From JAAXHF01 sp965242605 (lineage in GTDB: Bacteria; Desulfobacterota; Binatia; Bin18), in assembly GCA_965242605.1 (NCBI GenBank), contig CBDESS010000003.1:62001-126000 (forward strand): a DNA stretch of 64,000 nucleotides, read 5' to 3'. The translations under genes were made by a program, and so were the position numbers. Positions 1 to 7,622 of the stretch are shown here, in pieces. Position 1 is the stretch's first letter, and each line of letters starts with the position of its first letter. The notes under the pieces are model-generated. The model saw nothing but the letters and a program-made list of their open reading frames with translations, made no database searches and had not been told where the DNA came from.

Positions 1-72
1 ATGGCTAACGCCGATCGGATCGCAGGCCTTTTGGCGGAGCGGCTGTCTGTCGCAAGGGGTGCCGGGAGATGA
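1..72 (+). CDS. C-terminal end of an unidentified protein (cut by window edge)
   Basis: Frame 1 is open from the first base to a TGA at 70-72, 23 codons in all. The TGA overlaps the ATG of the next gene in an ATGA arrangement, the usual sign of translational coupling in an operon. The first codon is ATG, but the gene may well begin upstream of the window. The peptide is too short to assign to a family. Its position suggests another gene of the polysaccharide locus. Confidence 0.4.
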   Translation: MANADRIAGLLAERLSVARGAGR

Positions 73-1340
73 CGCTACGCGTTCCGCAACTTCGCCAGGC
101 CGTGCGCCTCGCCGGCTGGAATGCGTTCCTGCTCGTCGTGGGGCTGGTCCTGCTCGTGCTGGCCGGGGAGGCCTACTTCCGGCTGACAAAGCCGTTCATG
201 ACAGAGCGCGAGCAGCGCCATTTCGTTCCCAAGGTTGGGTACCTGCGGAAGCCCTATACGGAGGCGCGTCATACGAACCGGCTCGACTTCTGGACCGTGT
301 CCCGCACCAACCGCCTGGGCTTCCTTGACCGGGACCCCCAGAGTCCCGCGCACGCCGCGGCCAGCTGCCACGTCACCATGATCGGCGACTCCTATGTGGA
401 CGCGCGGGAAGTCCCCATCGCCGACAAATTCCAGGTCCGACTTGAGACCCTCGCCGCCCGCGAGCTGCCTCACCTGAACGTCACCACCTCGGCCTTCGGG
501 TTCAGCGGTGCCGGCCAGGTCCAGCAACTGCCGCTCTACGACGAGTACGCCCGGCTCTTGCGTCCCAAGCTGCTGGTCCTGGTTTTCGTGCCGAACGATT
601 TTATGAACAACGCTGCCCTTCTCCGGGCATTAGACCAGGGCCAGGGCCCGGAACGCTTCCCGGACGCCAGCCTGGAAAGGTGCCCGGATGGGACGCTGGA
701 ACTCCGCCCCCCCAATCCTGATCGGACCAGCCTGTTGCGGAGACTCCCCGAACCGCCAAAATCCTGGAGCGTTCGCGCCACAGAGAGCGCGAGCAAGATG
801 TCCTGGTTTGCAAGCTGGTTGAATGCCAAGCTGAAGAGGAGGGCAAGCGACGAGAGACAGCGTTTCCAAGTCAGAACGAGGGTGGACGCGTTGCGGCAAC
901 TGCCTCGCTATGCGGCGATGCTTGAAGGATGGCAACCGACCACGCGGCGTGCACTAACCCTGATGTTTGCTGAGAGCAGCCTGCCGCCCTTGTTTGAGGA
1001 TGCCCTGGACTACACGGCCTTTGCGTTTGCGCAGTTCAAGGCGCGCGCCACCCGCGACGGTACCAGGCTGGCCATTCTGGCGTCCCACCGCACGCGGATG
1101 AAGTTCTTGGGAACTCGCGTATTCGGCCGGATGCACGCCCTGGCCGCGGCGCTCGGCATTCCCGTCATTGACCAGGCCGACTACATCCTCCGCCAAGGCG
1201 TCACGCTCAAAGATGCGCACTGGCACCACGACGGCCACTGGACCGTCGCCGGCCACCGCTGGGCGGCGGAGGCCCTGCTTGAGTGGTTGAAGCAGCACCC
1301 GGAGGTCTGTGACGGTGCGCCGCTAGGGGAGAAGCCCTGA
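69..1340 (+). CDS. SGNH/GDSL-type hydrolase, membrane anchored (tandem copy 1)
   Basis: Predicted SGNH-fold esterase or acyltransferase partner of 423 residues, probably acting on acyl groups of a surface glycan outside the inner membrane. One hydrophobic helix lies at about residues 17-36, so the catalytic part should be periplasmic. The block I motif is IGDSYVD with candidate nucleophile Ser108. Near residue 388 the motif DGHWTVAGHRW supplies the Asp/His pair, as in AlgX- and DltD-like SGNH proteins. The start ATG overlaps the preceding stop (ATGA) and has a purine-rich AAGGGG about 8 bases upstream. It is closely similar along its whole length to the next gene. Family membership is well supported; the substrate is not visible in the sequence. 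Confidence 0.8.
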   Translation: MTLRVPQLRQAVRLAGWNAFLLVVGLVLLVLAGEAYFRLTKPFMTEREQRHFVPKVGYLRKPYTEARHTNRLDFWTVSRTNRLGFLDRDPQSPAHAAASCHVTMIGDSYVDAREVPIADKFQVRLETLAARELPHLNVTTSAFGFSGAGQVQQLPLYDEYARLLRPKLLVLVFVPNDFMNNAALLRALDQGQGPERFPDASLERCPDGTLELRPPNPDRTSLLRRLPEPPKSWSVRATESASKMSWFASWLNAKLKRRASDERQRFQVRTRVDALRQLPRYAAMLEGWQPTTRRALTLMFAESSLPPLFEDALDYTAFAFAQFKARATRDGTRLAILASHRTRMKFLGTRVFGRMHALAAALGIPVIDQADYILRQGVTLKDAHWHHDGHWTVAGHRWAAEALLEWLKQHPEVCDGAPLGEKP

Positions 1341-1437
1341 AAGTCTGCGGGGCGCGTCACCTGCTCGCCGAACAGGCGCGCTCAGTCACTCTGGAACGCG
1401 TCCTCCGTTCCCAGGACGGCATGGAAAGGAAACAGGG

Positions 1438-2709
1438 GTGCCTCTCTTTCCATCCATGACACTTCGCCAAGTCTTGCGCCTCGTCGGCTGGAATGCGTTC
1501 CTGCTCGCCGTGGGGCTGGCCCTGCTCGCGCTGGCCGGGGAGGCCTACTTCCGGCTGACGAAGCCGTTCATGACAGCGCGCGATCAGCGCCATTTCGTCC
1601 CCAAGGTCGGGCGTCTGCTGAAGCCCCATACGGAGGTGCGCCACACGAATGCCCTCGACTTCTGGACCGTGTCCCGCACCAACCGCCTGGGCTTCCTTGA
1701 CCGGGACCCCCCGAGTCCTGCGCGCGCCGCGGCCAGCTGCCACGTTACCATGATCGGCGACTCCGTCGTGGAGGCGAAGCAAGTCCCTATCGCCGACAAA
1801 CTCCATGTCCGCCTTGAGGCGCTCGCCGCCCGCGAGCTGCCCCATCTGAACGTCACCACCTCGGCCTTCGGGTTCAGCGGCACCGGCCAGGTCCAGCAAC
1901 TGCCGTTCTACGACGAGTACGCCCGACTCCTGCGTCCCAGGCTGCTGGTCCTGGTTTTCGTGCCGAACGATTTGCCGAACAACTACCCTATTTTGCGGAC
2001 ATTATACGATGGGGCGCATCCAGACCGCCTCCAGTGGACCAGTCTGAAAAGGCGTGCGGACGGGACGCTGGAATTGCGCCCCCCCACTCCTGACCGTAAC
2101 AGGTTGTTGCCTGAACCACCCAGACCGCCAAAATCCTGGAGCGTTCGCGCCACAGAGGCCGCGAGCACGATGTCCTGGTTCGCAAGCTGGGTGAAGGCCA
2201 AGCTCGACAGGAGAGCACGCAACGAGAGTCTCGATTTCCGAGTCAAAGCGAGGGTGGACGCGATGCAGCAGCTGCCCCGCTATGCGGCGATGTTTGAAGG
2301 ATGGCAACCGACTACGCGGCGAGAGCTCGTCCAGACATTTGCGCAGAGCAGCCTGCCGCCCTTGTTTGAGGAGGCTCTGGACTACACGGCCTTTGCGTTC
2401 GGGCAGTTCAAGGCGCGCGCCACCCGCGACGGTGCTGGGCTGGTCATTCTGGCGTCCTACGGGATACGGCAGTTTGGAGGCCGTTTATTCGACCGGGTGA
2501 GCGCCCTGGCCGCGGCGCTCGACATTCCCGTCATTGACCAGGCCGACTACATCCTCCGCCAAGGTGCCGCGTTCAGAGATGCGCGCTGGCGTCACGACAG
2601 CCACTGGAACGTCGCCGGCCACCGCTGGGCGGCGGAGGCCCTGCTTGAGTGGTTGAAGCAGCACCCGGAGGTCTGCAACCGGCCAGCGAATGCCGTCAAG
2701 CGGCCTTGA
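1438..2709 (+). CDS. SGNH/GDSL-type hydrolase, membrane anchored (tandem copy 2)
   Basis: Paralogue of the preceding gene: same length, same single N-terminal membrane helix, same GDS motif (IGDSVVE) and same C-terminal Asp/His motif (DSHWNVAGHRW). The start chosen is GTG 1438, which has GGAAAGGA about 8 bases upstream. The ATG at 1456 matches the first Met of copy 1 but has no ribosome site. Copies are most divergent in the middle third (about residues 190-260), where substrate contacts could differ. It converges on the minus-strand sulfotransferase after a 108-base gap without an obvious terminator. The recent duplication suggests dosage or two related acyl substrates; this is inference. 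Confidence 0.8.
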   Translation: MPLFPSMTLRQVLRLVGWNAFLLAVGLALLALAGEAYFRLTKPFMTARDQRHFVPKVGRLLKPHTEVRHTNALDFWTVSRTNRLGFLDRDPPSPARAAASCHVTMIGDSVVEAKQVPIADKLHVRLEALAARELPHLNVTTSAFGFSGTGQVQQLPFYDEYARLLRPRLLVLVFVPNDLPNNYPILRTLYDGAHPDRLQWTSLKRRADGTLELRPPTPDRNRLLPEPPRPPKSWSVRATEAASTMSWFASWVKAKLDRRARNESLDFRVKARVDAMQQLPRYAAMFEGWQPTTRRELVQTFAQSSLPPLFEEALDYTAFAFGQFKARATRDGAGLVILASYGIRQFGGRLFDRVSALAAALDIPVIDQADYILRQGAAFRDARWRHDSHWNVAGHRWAAEALLEWLKQHPEVCNRPANAVKRP

Positions 2710-2817
2710 GTATACGAGTCGCTTGAGGAGGAGGTTTGCAGGCATCATGCAGCAGCAAGCTGGCCCGGGGCGACACAGTGCAGCGGGTGGAAGGAGGAAC
2801 CATGCGACGGTTGGCCG

Positions 2818-3600
2818 TTAGAAACGATAGCCGAAGCTGTCTATGATCTGGCGGCACTGCCGAGCCAGATATTCCCTGGACCAGTCAGTGTAATACTCGT
2901 GGTAATCACTGTTCTTGTCTCTGACCTTGTTTTTTCTTTTCGGCAGGGATTGCCGGGGAAGGTGCAGCCGGCGACAGACTTCGTCGTAGTCGTGCTCAAT
3001 GTTCTCAAAACGGATGTAGTAGGCCGCGTATCGGCGTCCCGCGTAAAAATAGAATGTCGGCATGGCGGCGAGCTGTTTGGCGAGCCAGTGCTTCTTCAAA
3101 ATGAACTCAATGTTCTCCTTGTGACGACCGAGCTCGAAGTTCGGCAGGGCCCGGCGCAGTCGGTAGCTCGTGCGGACCCCGACTAGACGACGACGCGGCG
3201 AAACCGCTTTCCGGGCATCGTGTATACGCCTCGGCCAGTCATTGCGGAGCTTATAGTAGTAGAGTGAGACAAACCAGTCCCACGGATTTCTGACGACGGT
3301 AAACTTGAAGTACTCCTCCCATACCCTGTCGCCCACTGCCTTCCTGATCCGCTCTGGCGGGATATGCACCCCACGTTTTTGCCGGCCCACGGCCAGGTCG
3401 GCAAAAACGTGGGCATTGCGCATCCGAACCTCGCCAATATCGTCGGCGTCTACATCGGGGTCGAAAGCGTCAAGGGCAGGGTCAATGATGAGAATGTCCT
3501 CGTCCTGGCAAAGCGGTGCCAGCGAGGCCAGGATGCTGGTGCTGGCAACCTTGAGCGGACGCACGAATATGAACTTGTGGCTGTGTGAGATCATGGTCAT
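2818..3600 (-). CDS. Sulfotransferase family 2 protein
   Basis: Predicted PAPS-dependent sulfotransferase of 260 residues that would add sulfate to a carbohydrate or lipid-linked acceptor. The N-terminal strand and loop HKFIFVRPLKVASTSI matches the 5'-phosphosulfate-binding loop of the Sulfotransfer_2 family. The motif FTVVRNPWDWFVSLYYY near residues 101-115 matches the 3'-phosphate-binding region. Start: the upstream ATG at 3606 sits directly against GAGG, whereas the ATG at 3600 has GAGG 7 bases away, so 3600 is preferred. It lies 9 bases after the stop of the HTTM gene, so it is the last gene of a GT2-HTTM-sulfotransferase operon. A second sulfotransferase is at 10419-11429. Confidence 0.75.
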   Translation of the reverse strand: MTMISHSHKFIFVRPLKVASTSILASLAPLCQDEDILIIDPALDAFDPDVDADDIGEVRMRNAHVFADLAVGRQKRGVHIPPERIRKAVGDRVWEEYFKFTVVRNPWDWFVSLYYYKLRNDWPRRIHDARKAVSPRRRLVGVRTSYRLRRALPNFELGRHKENIEFILKKHWLAKQLAAMPTFYFYAGRRYAAYYIRFENIEHDYDEVCRRLHLPRQSLPKRKNKVRDKNSDYHEYYTDWSREYLARQCRQIIDSFGYRF

Positions 3601-3609
3601 CTGCATACC

Positions 3610-5388
3610 TCAGAGGGTTGCTTCCGGCGGGCTGGAGCACGCCCCTTGGCGCGGGGCAGGATGGATATGCCGGTCCGTCATTATGCCGCGGTTGGGATTG
3701 TCCGGGTCATCCTTGAAGTTCCAGTGCCACATCTGGATCTCTACGCTGCTCACGCGCGGGACCTTGTCCCTGGTATTGGCTGCGCAGAGTGCAGCGTCCA
3801 GGAACTGCTTTCCCGTTTCCAAGCCTGCGCTGTCCCGGAACATGTTTCTCACAAAGGGCCGGTAACGGCCGCCTCGCATTGCCCCAATCCAGCGTCCAAA
3901 AGGTGCTCGGCCACTGCTGCCGTCCTCGTAGTGCGCAATCGCCCGCACATACGAGACCACGCCGGTATCTGCCGCCTTTTTATGCTGGGTGAACATTTTC
4001 AGCGGCGTCAGTGGGTACAGCCTGATTTTTGTCACCCACCACGAGGCCAGAAACAGCAGCATCGCCATGACGGCGAGCGCGCCCAGCCGGTGTGTCCTTG
4101 CCGGGTGGTGAGTCGCAGCGTCTGGAACGCCTGCCGGGCCGGCAGTGGAGGCACCGGCAGGAGTGCCCCGCCGCCTGGACAGCCACCGCCTCGGCGCGTC
4201 CCAGTCATAAAATACCCAGAGCAACAGCACCAGGTCGAGAAACAGAATATTCTGCAACAACAGGATGCCGAGGTGGACGCCAACCATGGCTGCCGGTAAC
4301 ACCAACCGGGCGCGCCTCGACACCAGCACGAGGCCAAAAGCCACCTCTGTGCCAAGGGCGATCACCCCCAGCACTACAAACAGCACCTCGGGCATGGGCA
4401 GAAGCCGCACTGCCATATCGAAGTCGAACGCTCCCCTGTCCAGTTCGAGCGTTGTACGCAGCAGCATCCACCGCATACTGTCGGCTGAAACCCAGTGCCA
4501 CCCCATGTAGTACAGCTTGCTGCATCCAGCTTCTACATACGGGACGGCAATGACTGTCCAGACTGCGTATCGCGCCCATCCAAAATACGCGGTGGGGGTC
4601 TGGGCTGGTGCCACCGGCTTGCCGCGGGCCGCTCGCCACAGGCGGTCCACGGCCCAGCCCTGGTCGCAGCGGGTGAATGACAGCACGGCCAGCACATACA
4701 GCGGAATAATCCCGCTGTGATTAAAAAACGAATGCTCGCGGTAGATGCCCCCTAGCACAAGGTAGCAAATCGCAGCCGCCGGAACCACAAGGCGAGTCCC
4801 CAACCCAAGGACGCCGAACACCAGCAGCACACTTGTCAAGGACTGAAACGCCCACAAGGCAGTCGCGTTGGCAAGAAACTCATCAAATCCTGTTGGCAGC
4901 AGATGCAGCAGGGCCATGAAACCCTGCCAGCGAAACATGGTGCGCGGGAGGAGTGCCGAACTCGCCAAGTCTTCCCTGAGGGTCAGAAGCAGCAGTATGC
5001 CACAGGTCCAGGCGCGGATCGCGCCTAAAGCCTCGGGAGTCGCCGCACCCACTACAGCGTCGCTGAACCTCGGTGCCTGCATCGCTCGCCACAACGGGCG
5101 CAGGCCCCAGATCGCTATGCACCAGATCGCGCCTAAGCAGGTCCATTCTTCCCAGTACTGGAGGTAAAATGGCAGGTAAAACCGAAAAATTTTGCCGACC
5201 AGCCCGCCTCTGCCACCCCCCCATTCTTCGAGGAAGGAAGGGAGCATGTAGGAGAGCGCCAACCAATTGACCAGCAGGGCCAGGGACACCGCGGTGCGCA
5301 GGGCCAGCTTGCGCCAAGGCACTGCGCCGCCGGCAGCCGGCAACGCCCGGCGCAAATCTTGTCTGGCCTTATGCGTCTTCAGGGCCAC
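3610..5388 (-). CDS. HTTM-domain polytopic membrane protein
   Basis: Integral membrane protein of about 592 residues related to HTTM proteins, the membrane fold shared with vitamin K-dependent gamma-glutamyl carboxylase. It has about a dozen hydrophobic helices in its first two thirds, including the characteristic stretch FFNHSGIIPLYVLAVLSFTR and a later helix pair ending in FYDWDAPRRW. A soluble C-terminal tail of roughly 110 residues follows a final helix. The reading frame is open to 5544, but that would bury the start deep inside the upstream glycosyltransferase. GTG 5388, with AGG 7 bases upstream and a 20-base overlap, is the better start. HTTM function in bacteria is mostly unknown; here it sits between a glycosyltransferase and a sulfotransferase. 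Carboxylase activity is not implied. Confidence 0.65.
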   Translation of the reverse strand: MALKTHKARQDLRRALPAAGGAVPWRKLALRTAVSLALLVNWLALSYMLPSFLEEWGGGRGGLVGKIFRFYLPFYLQYWEEWTCLGAIWCIAIWGLRPLWRAMQAPRFSDAVVGAATPEALGAIRAWTCGILLLLTLREDLASSALLPRTMFRWQGFMALLHLLPTGFDEFLANATALWAFQSLTSVLLVFGVLGLGTRLVVPAAAICYLVLGGIYREHSFFNHSGIIPLYVLAVLSFTRCDQGWAVDRLWRAARGKPVAPAQTPTAYFGWARYAVWTVIAVPYVEAGCSKLYYMGWHWVSADSMRWMLLRTTLELDRGAFDFDMAVRLLPMPEVLFVVLGVIALGTEVAFGLVLVSRRARLVLPAAMVGVHLGILLLQNILFLDLVLLLWVFYDWDAPRRWLSRRRGTPAGASTAGPAGVPDAATHHPARTHRLGALAVMAMLLFLASWWVTKIRLYPLTPLKMFTQHKKAADTGVVSYVRAIAHYEDGSSGRAPFGRWIGAMRGGRYRPFVRNMFRDSAGLETGKQFLDAALCAANTRDKVPRVSSVEIQMWHWNFKDDPDNPNRGIMTDRHIHPAPRQGACSSPPEATL

Positions 5389-6214
5389 TCCTGCACCTGT
5401 CCTCGGCTCGTGCCCCGCCGGCCTCAACTCTGTAGTCGGCCCAGGCTCGGAACATCTGACACAGGAGTGTCGGCGACAGGGTTCGCCTCTGGAGCATCTT
5501 CTTGGCGGCAAAGGCGCAAATGGCAATGGGGGCCAGCCTGCCATAGATGCGCTGCATTGCCGCTCCCTTGGAGTACATCAGGTTTGGGTTGGTGGCACCG
5601 CGCGAGGCCGTCGAGTTCATGGGATGGAAGGAGATGATGTCGGGGACGAAGAGGAGTTTCAGACCCGTGCGGAGTGCGTCCGTCAGAAATATGGGTTCCT
5701 CAGCCGATATGTACCTGGAACCAGCGCCGAATGCGTCGTCGAAATACAGGCCAGCCTCCCGGACGCGGGACCGTCGAAAGGCGATTTCCGGCGACCGGAC
5801 TCGCCACACGCTGCCTAGGGAGTGTGGGCGGGGGTAGCGTGGGTAGGGTTTGCGCAGAACTCCGTCGGGGGCCGTTTTCTCCATGAAGGTCAGGATATCC
5901 GCTTGCGGGAACCTGGCAAAAGCAGCCTCTACACGCTTGCATACGTCGGGAACATAGACTTGATCGTCGTCACCGAGCAGGCAAATCTCCGCCGTCGCCA
6001 GGGCTATGGCTCGGTTGCGGCTGCGCGACAGGCCGCGCTCGCGTCGCTCGTCGAAGGCGGCGAACCCGGCGGCGGCGGACCGGTCGTAGCGCTTGCCCGG
6101 CGTCTCGTCGCCGCCTTCGGGGATGAGCTGGTTGACCACGACGAAGAGGTTTGGCTCCAGCCCCGCCTTGCCTGGGTCGAAACGAGCGTTGACGGTGGAC
6201 ATGAGTATCTGCAT
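5369..6214 (-). CDS. Family 2 glycosyltransferase
   Basis: Predicted GT-A fold glycosyltransferase of 281 residues that transfers a sugar from a nucleotide donor to a growing glycan on the cytoplasmic side. The motif RGLSRSRNRAIALATAE is the usual helix before the metal site, and ICLLGDDDQVY (residues 77-87) carries the DxD-type metal-binding triad. A second acidic motif, ISAEEPIFL, lies near residue 175 where GT2 enzymes keep the catalytic base region. It is the first gene of a tight minus-strand operon with the HTTM and sulfotransferase genes; it overlaps the HTTM start. A 45-codon reading frame with a strong ribosome site ends 18 bases upstream. Confidence 0.8.
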   Translation of the reverse strand: MQILMSTVNARFDPGKAGLEPNLFVVVNQLIPEGGDETPGKRYDRSAAAGFAAFDERRERGLSRSRNRAIALATAEICLLGDDDQVYVPDVCKRVEAAFARFPQADILTFMEKTAPDGVLRKPYPRYPRPHSLGSVWRVRSPEIAFRRSRVREAGLYFDDAFGAGSRYISAEEPIFLTDALRTGLKLLFVPDIISFHPMNSTASRGATNPNLMYSKGAAMQRIYGRLAPIAICAFAAKKMLQRRTLSPTLLCQMFRAWADYRVEAGGARAEDRCRSGPEDA

Positions 6215-6232
6215 GAGAGCGGTCAGCCTCGT

Positions 6233-6370
6233 TCAGGCGTGCAGGCGTGCTGTGTCTCGAGGGCGGTCTTGTCCAGATTCGTTCTTGGTGGCCAGTTGTT
6301 TGATGCCGTCAAGCATCTCGTTGGTGCATGGGCACATGATACGGGCGGGAAACTCTGATGCTCTAGCCAT
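6233..6370 (-). CDS. Small 45-residue protein, possibly a truncated DNA-binding protein
   Basis: A 46-codon frame starts at ATG 6370 with a strong AAGGAGG 5 bases upstream (6376-6382) and ends at TGA 6233. The middle (IMCPCTNEMLDGIKQLATKN) loosely resembles the strand-plus-helix of ribbon-helix-helix or similar small regulators, but the C-terminus is short and polar, so it may be the stump of a longer gene. It follows hairpin repeat A directly and precedes the GT2 gene by 18 bases. I do not recognise it with certainty. The ribosome site is the main evidence that it is, or was, translated. Confidence 0.4.
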   Translation of the reverse strand: MARASEFPARIMCPCTNEMLDGIKQLATKNESGQDRPRDTARLHA

Positions 6371-6383
6371 AATGGCCTCCTTG

Positions 6384-6418
6384 TGATGTCCGCCCCGAGT
6401 GGCGGGGTTGGTGGTTAC
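6384..6418 (+). repeat. GC-rich hairpin repeat, copy A
   Basis: Reads TGATGTCCGCCCCGAGTGGC followed by GGGGTTGGTGGTTAC. It folds into a short GC hairpin (CCCCG/CGGGG on the minus strand). It closely matches copy C, sharing on the minus strand an AACCCCGCC arm, a GGGCGG arm and CATCACA. It overlaps the stop codon of the decayed gene 6415-7333 and, on the minus strand, immediately precedes a strong ribosome site. It may be a REP-like or IS200/IS605-end-like palindrome; that is inference. Confidence 0.55.
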
Positions 6419-7333
6419 TTTACAGGGACGATGACGAAGTTCTGTTGCGGATCCTGCCAGCGGAGCGTGGTAGACTCGCCAGGGCTTGGGAAGTCGATAA
6501 CGACACGCTCGCCGGCAACCTCTCGCACCTACTCTTGGCCGAGCGTGGTAACTGTGAAGGTGTTGCGCTGAACAGTCTGCCCATCAACGACAGGGGATGC
6601 CGTGTATTGCCTATCACCCATCAGGTTCCAGTTCCAGGCCAGGATGAAGCCATTATCCCGGTTGCCGCAAACCTCTTCCGTGTCAGCCCGGTCCAGGCCG
6701 CGAGCCGAGGCAGGAAGCCGAAGACCATCATTGATGAAGATTTCCACCTCTCGCCCATCACAGACCCGACCACGGATGTAGCCAATGCCGCTCTGAAAGG
6801 AACCATCAGCAGGGACTTCGAGATTGCCAACGGGATTTCTCTACAGGTGCGGGTTCAGGGGCGGGTTGTGGTGTTGGTGTTGCGGGCTTCTCGCCATACC
6901 AGCTATAACCGGGGGGCAAGTCCACCGCCAACCCATAGCCCGGAAATTCGCCGGCTCTCGTGATGGTAGCTCCGAGGGGAGGCAAGCGAAGCTGTGCGCA
7001 GGACATTCCTAGCCCTACATCGTGCCAGTGCTCCTCCTCCTCGCCACCATGAGTCGAGGCGGAGCCGTAAGGCGGCTCTGTGTAACACAACAGTCCCCGG
7101 CTGCAACACATAGCCTTGTCCATCCTCTCGTGCGTGCCACTCAAACCTTGCGTCAGAAATGTCGTTTACTGGCAAATCCTTTACGTCGTCACAAGACCAC
7201 GGGCCTTGATGGGCAGCATATTTGATCATGCAGTCTGGTAGGCTGCCACAGTAGACGTTGCCGTTCGCGTGTTTGACCCAGACCTGTTGTGTCCGAAAGC
7301 CGATGCGGTGAATAGTGTTGCGATGAGCTTCAT
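6415..7333 (-). pseudogene. Decayed secreted protein with a GSFQSGIG-type C-terminal domain
   Basis: On the minus strand an ATG at 7333 with AGGAGG upstream opens MKLIATLFTASAFG, a short signal-like start. The reading then continues in other frames. One frame gives QQVWVKHANGNVYCGSLPDC and DARFEWHAREDGQGY; another gives GYGLAVDLPPGYSWYGEKP and a Pro-rich linker; a third gives DGSFQSGIGYIRGRVCDG, GFILAWNWNLMGD and FTVTTLGQE. An in-frame TAG then interrupts before VREVAGERVVIDFPSPGEST and a final TAA at 6415. The last part resembles a domain I recall from bacterial secreted proteins (GSFQSGIG...ISGWVC...FNWNLLGDG...VTTLG...DFPSPG). At least three frameshifts and one nonsense codon make it a pseudogene rather than a sequencing slip. 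Confidence 0.65.
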
Positions 7334-7345
7334 ACTGCCTCCTTT

Positions 7346-7381
7346 CGATACCTGCCCCGAAGGGCGGGGTTAGATGTTTAC
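7346..7381 (+). repeat. GC-rich hairpin repeat, copy B
   Basis: Contains CTGCCCCGAAGGGCGGGGTT. On the minus strand it folds as GCCC-TTCG-GGGC, a stable UUCG tetraloop hairpin, and is followed by a strong AAGGAGG ribosome site for the decayed gene at 6415-7333. Its TTAGATGTTTAC tail contains the stop codon of the preceding remnant. Layout and sequence parallel copy A at 6384, so the decayed gene lies between two directly repeated hairpins like a cassette. Confidence 0.5.
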
Positions 7382-7523
7382 ACGGCGGTCGGCTTCTTGT
7401 CTTGCCCTCATTTCATCCCAGGAGATGAACTTGCCGAAACACTCAGCCGTGAATATGGAGGCCAGGTGAGCAATCAGCTTCTTAGGAGCAGCTGTCCTCG
7501 CGGAGCTCGCGGAAGGTCTGCAT
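7370..7523 (-). pseudogene. Remnant of an unidentified small gene
   Basis: On the minus strand ATG 7523 reads MQTFRELREDSCS and then a stop. Shifting the frame by one at that point continues as KKLIAHLASIFTAECFGKFI, then SWDEMRARQEADRRVNI, and stops at TAA 7370 inside hairpin copy B. The joined product would be about 50 residues. No ribosome site is visible and no family is recognised. The protein-like composition of the second part and the shared hairpin boundary suggest a decayed cassette next to the pseudogene at 6415-7333. Confidence 0.3.
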
Positions 7524-7622
7524 GCCGATGGGCAGTTTGCATTGTTCTATACCGCTTCTTTGAGGGACTGCGCTCTGTCTTCGCGCCGGTCGTTGACAAC
7601 AGCGTGATGCTGCGTGTTGCCG

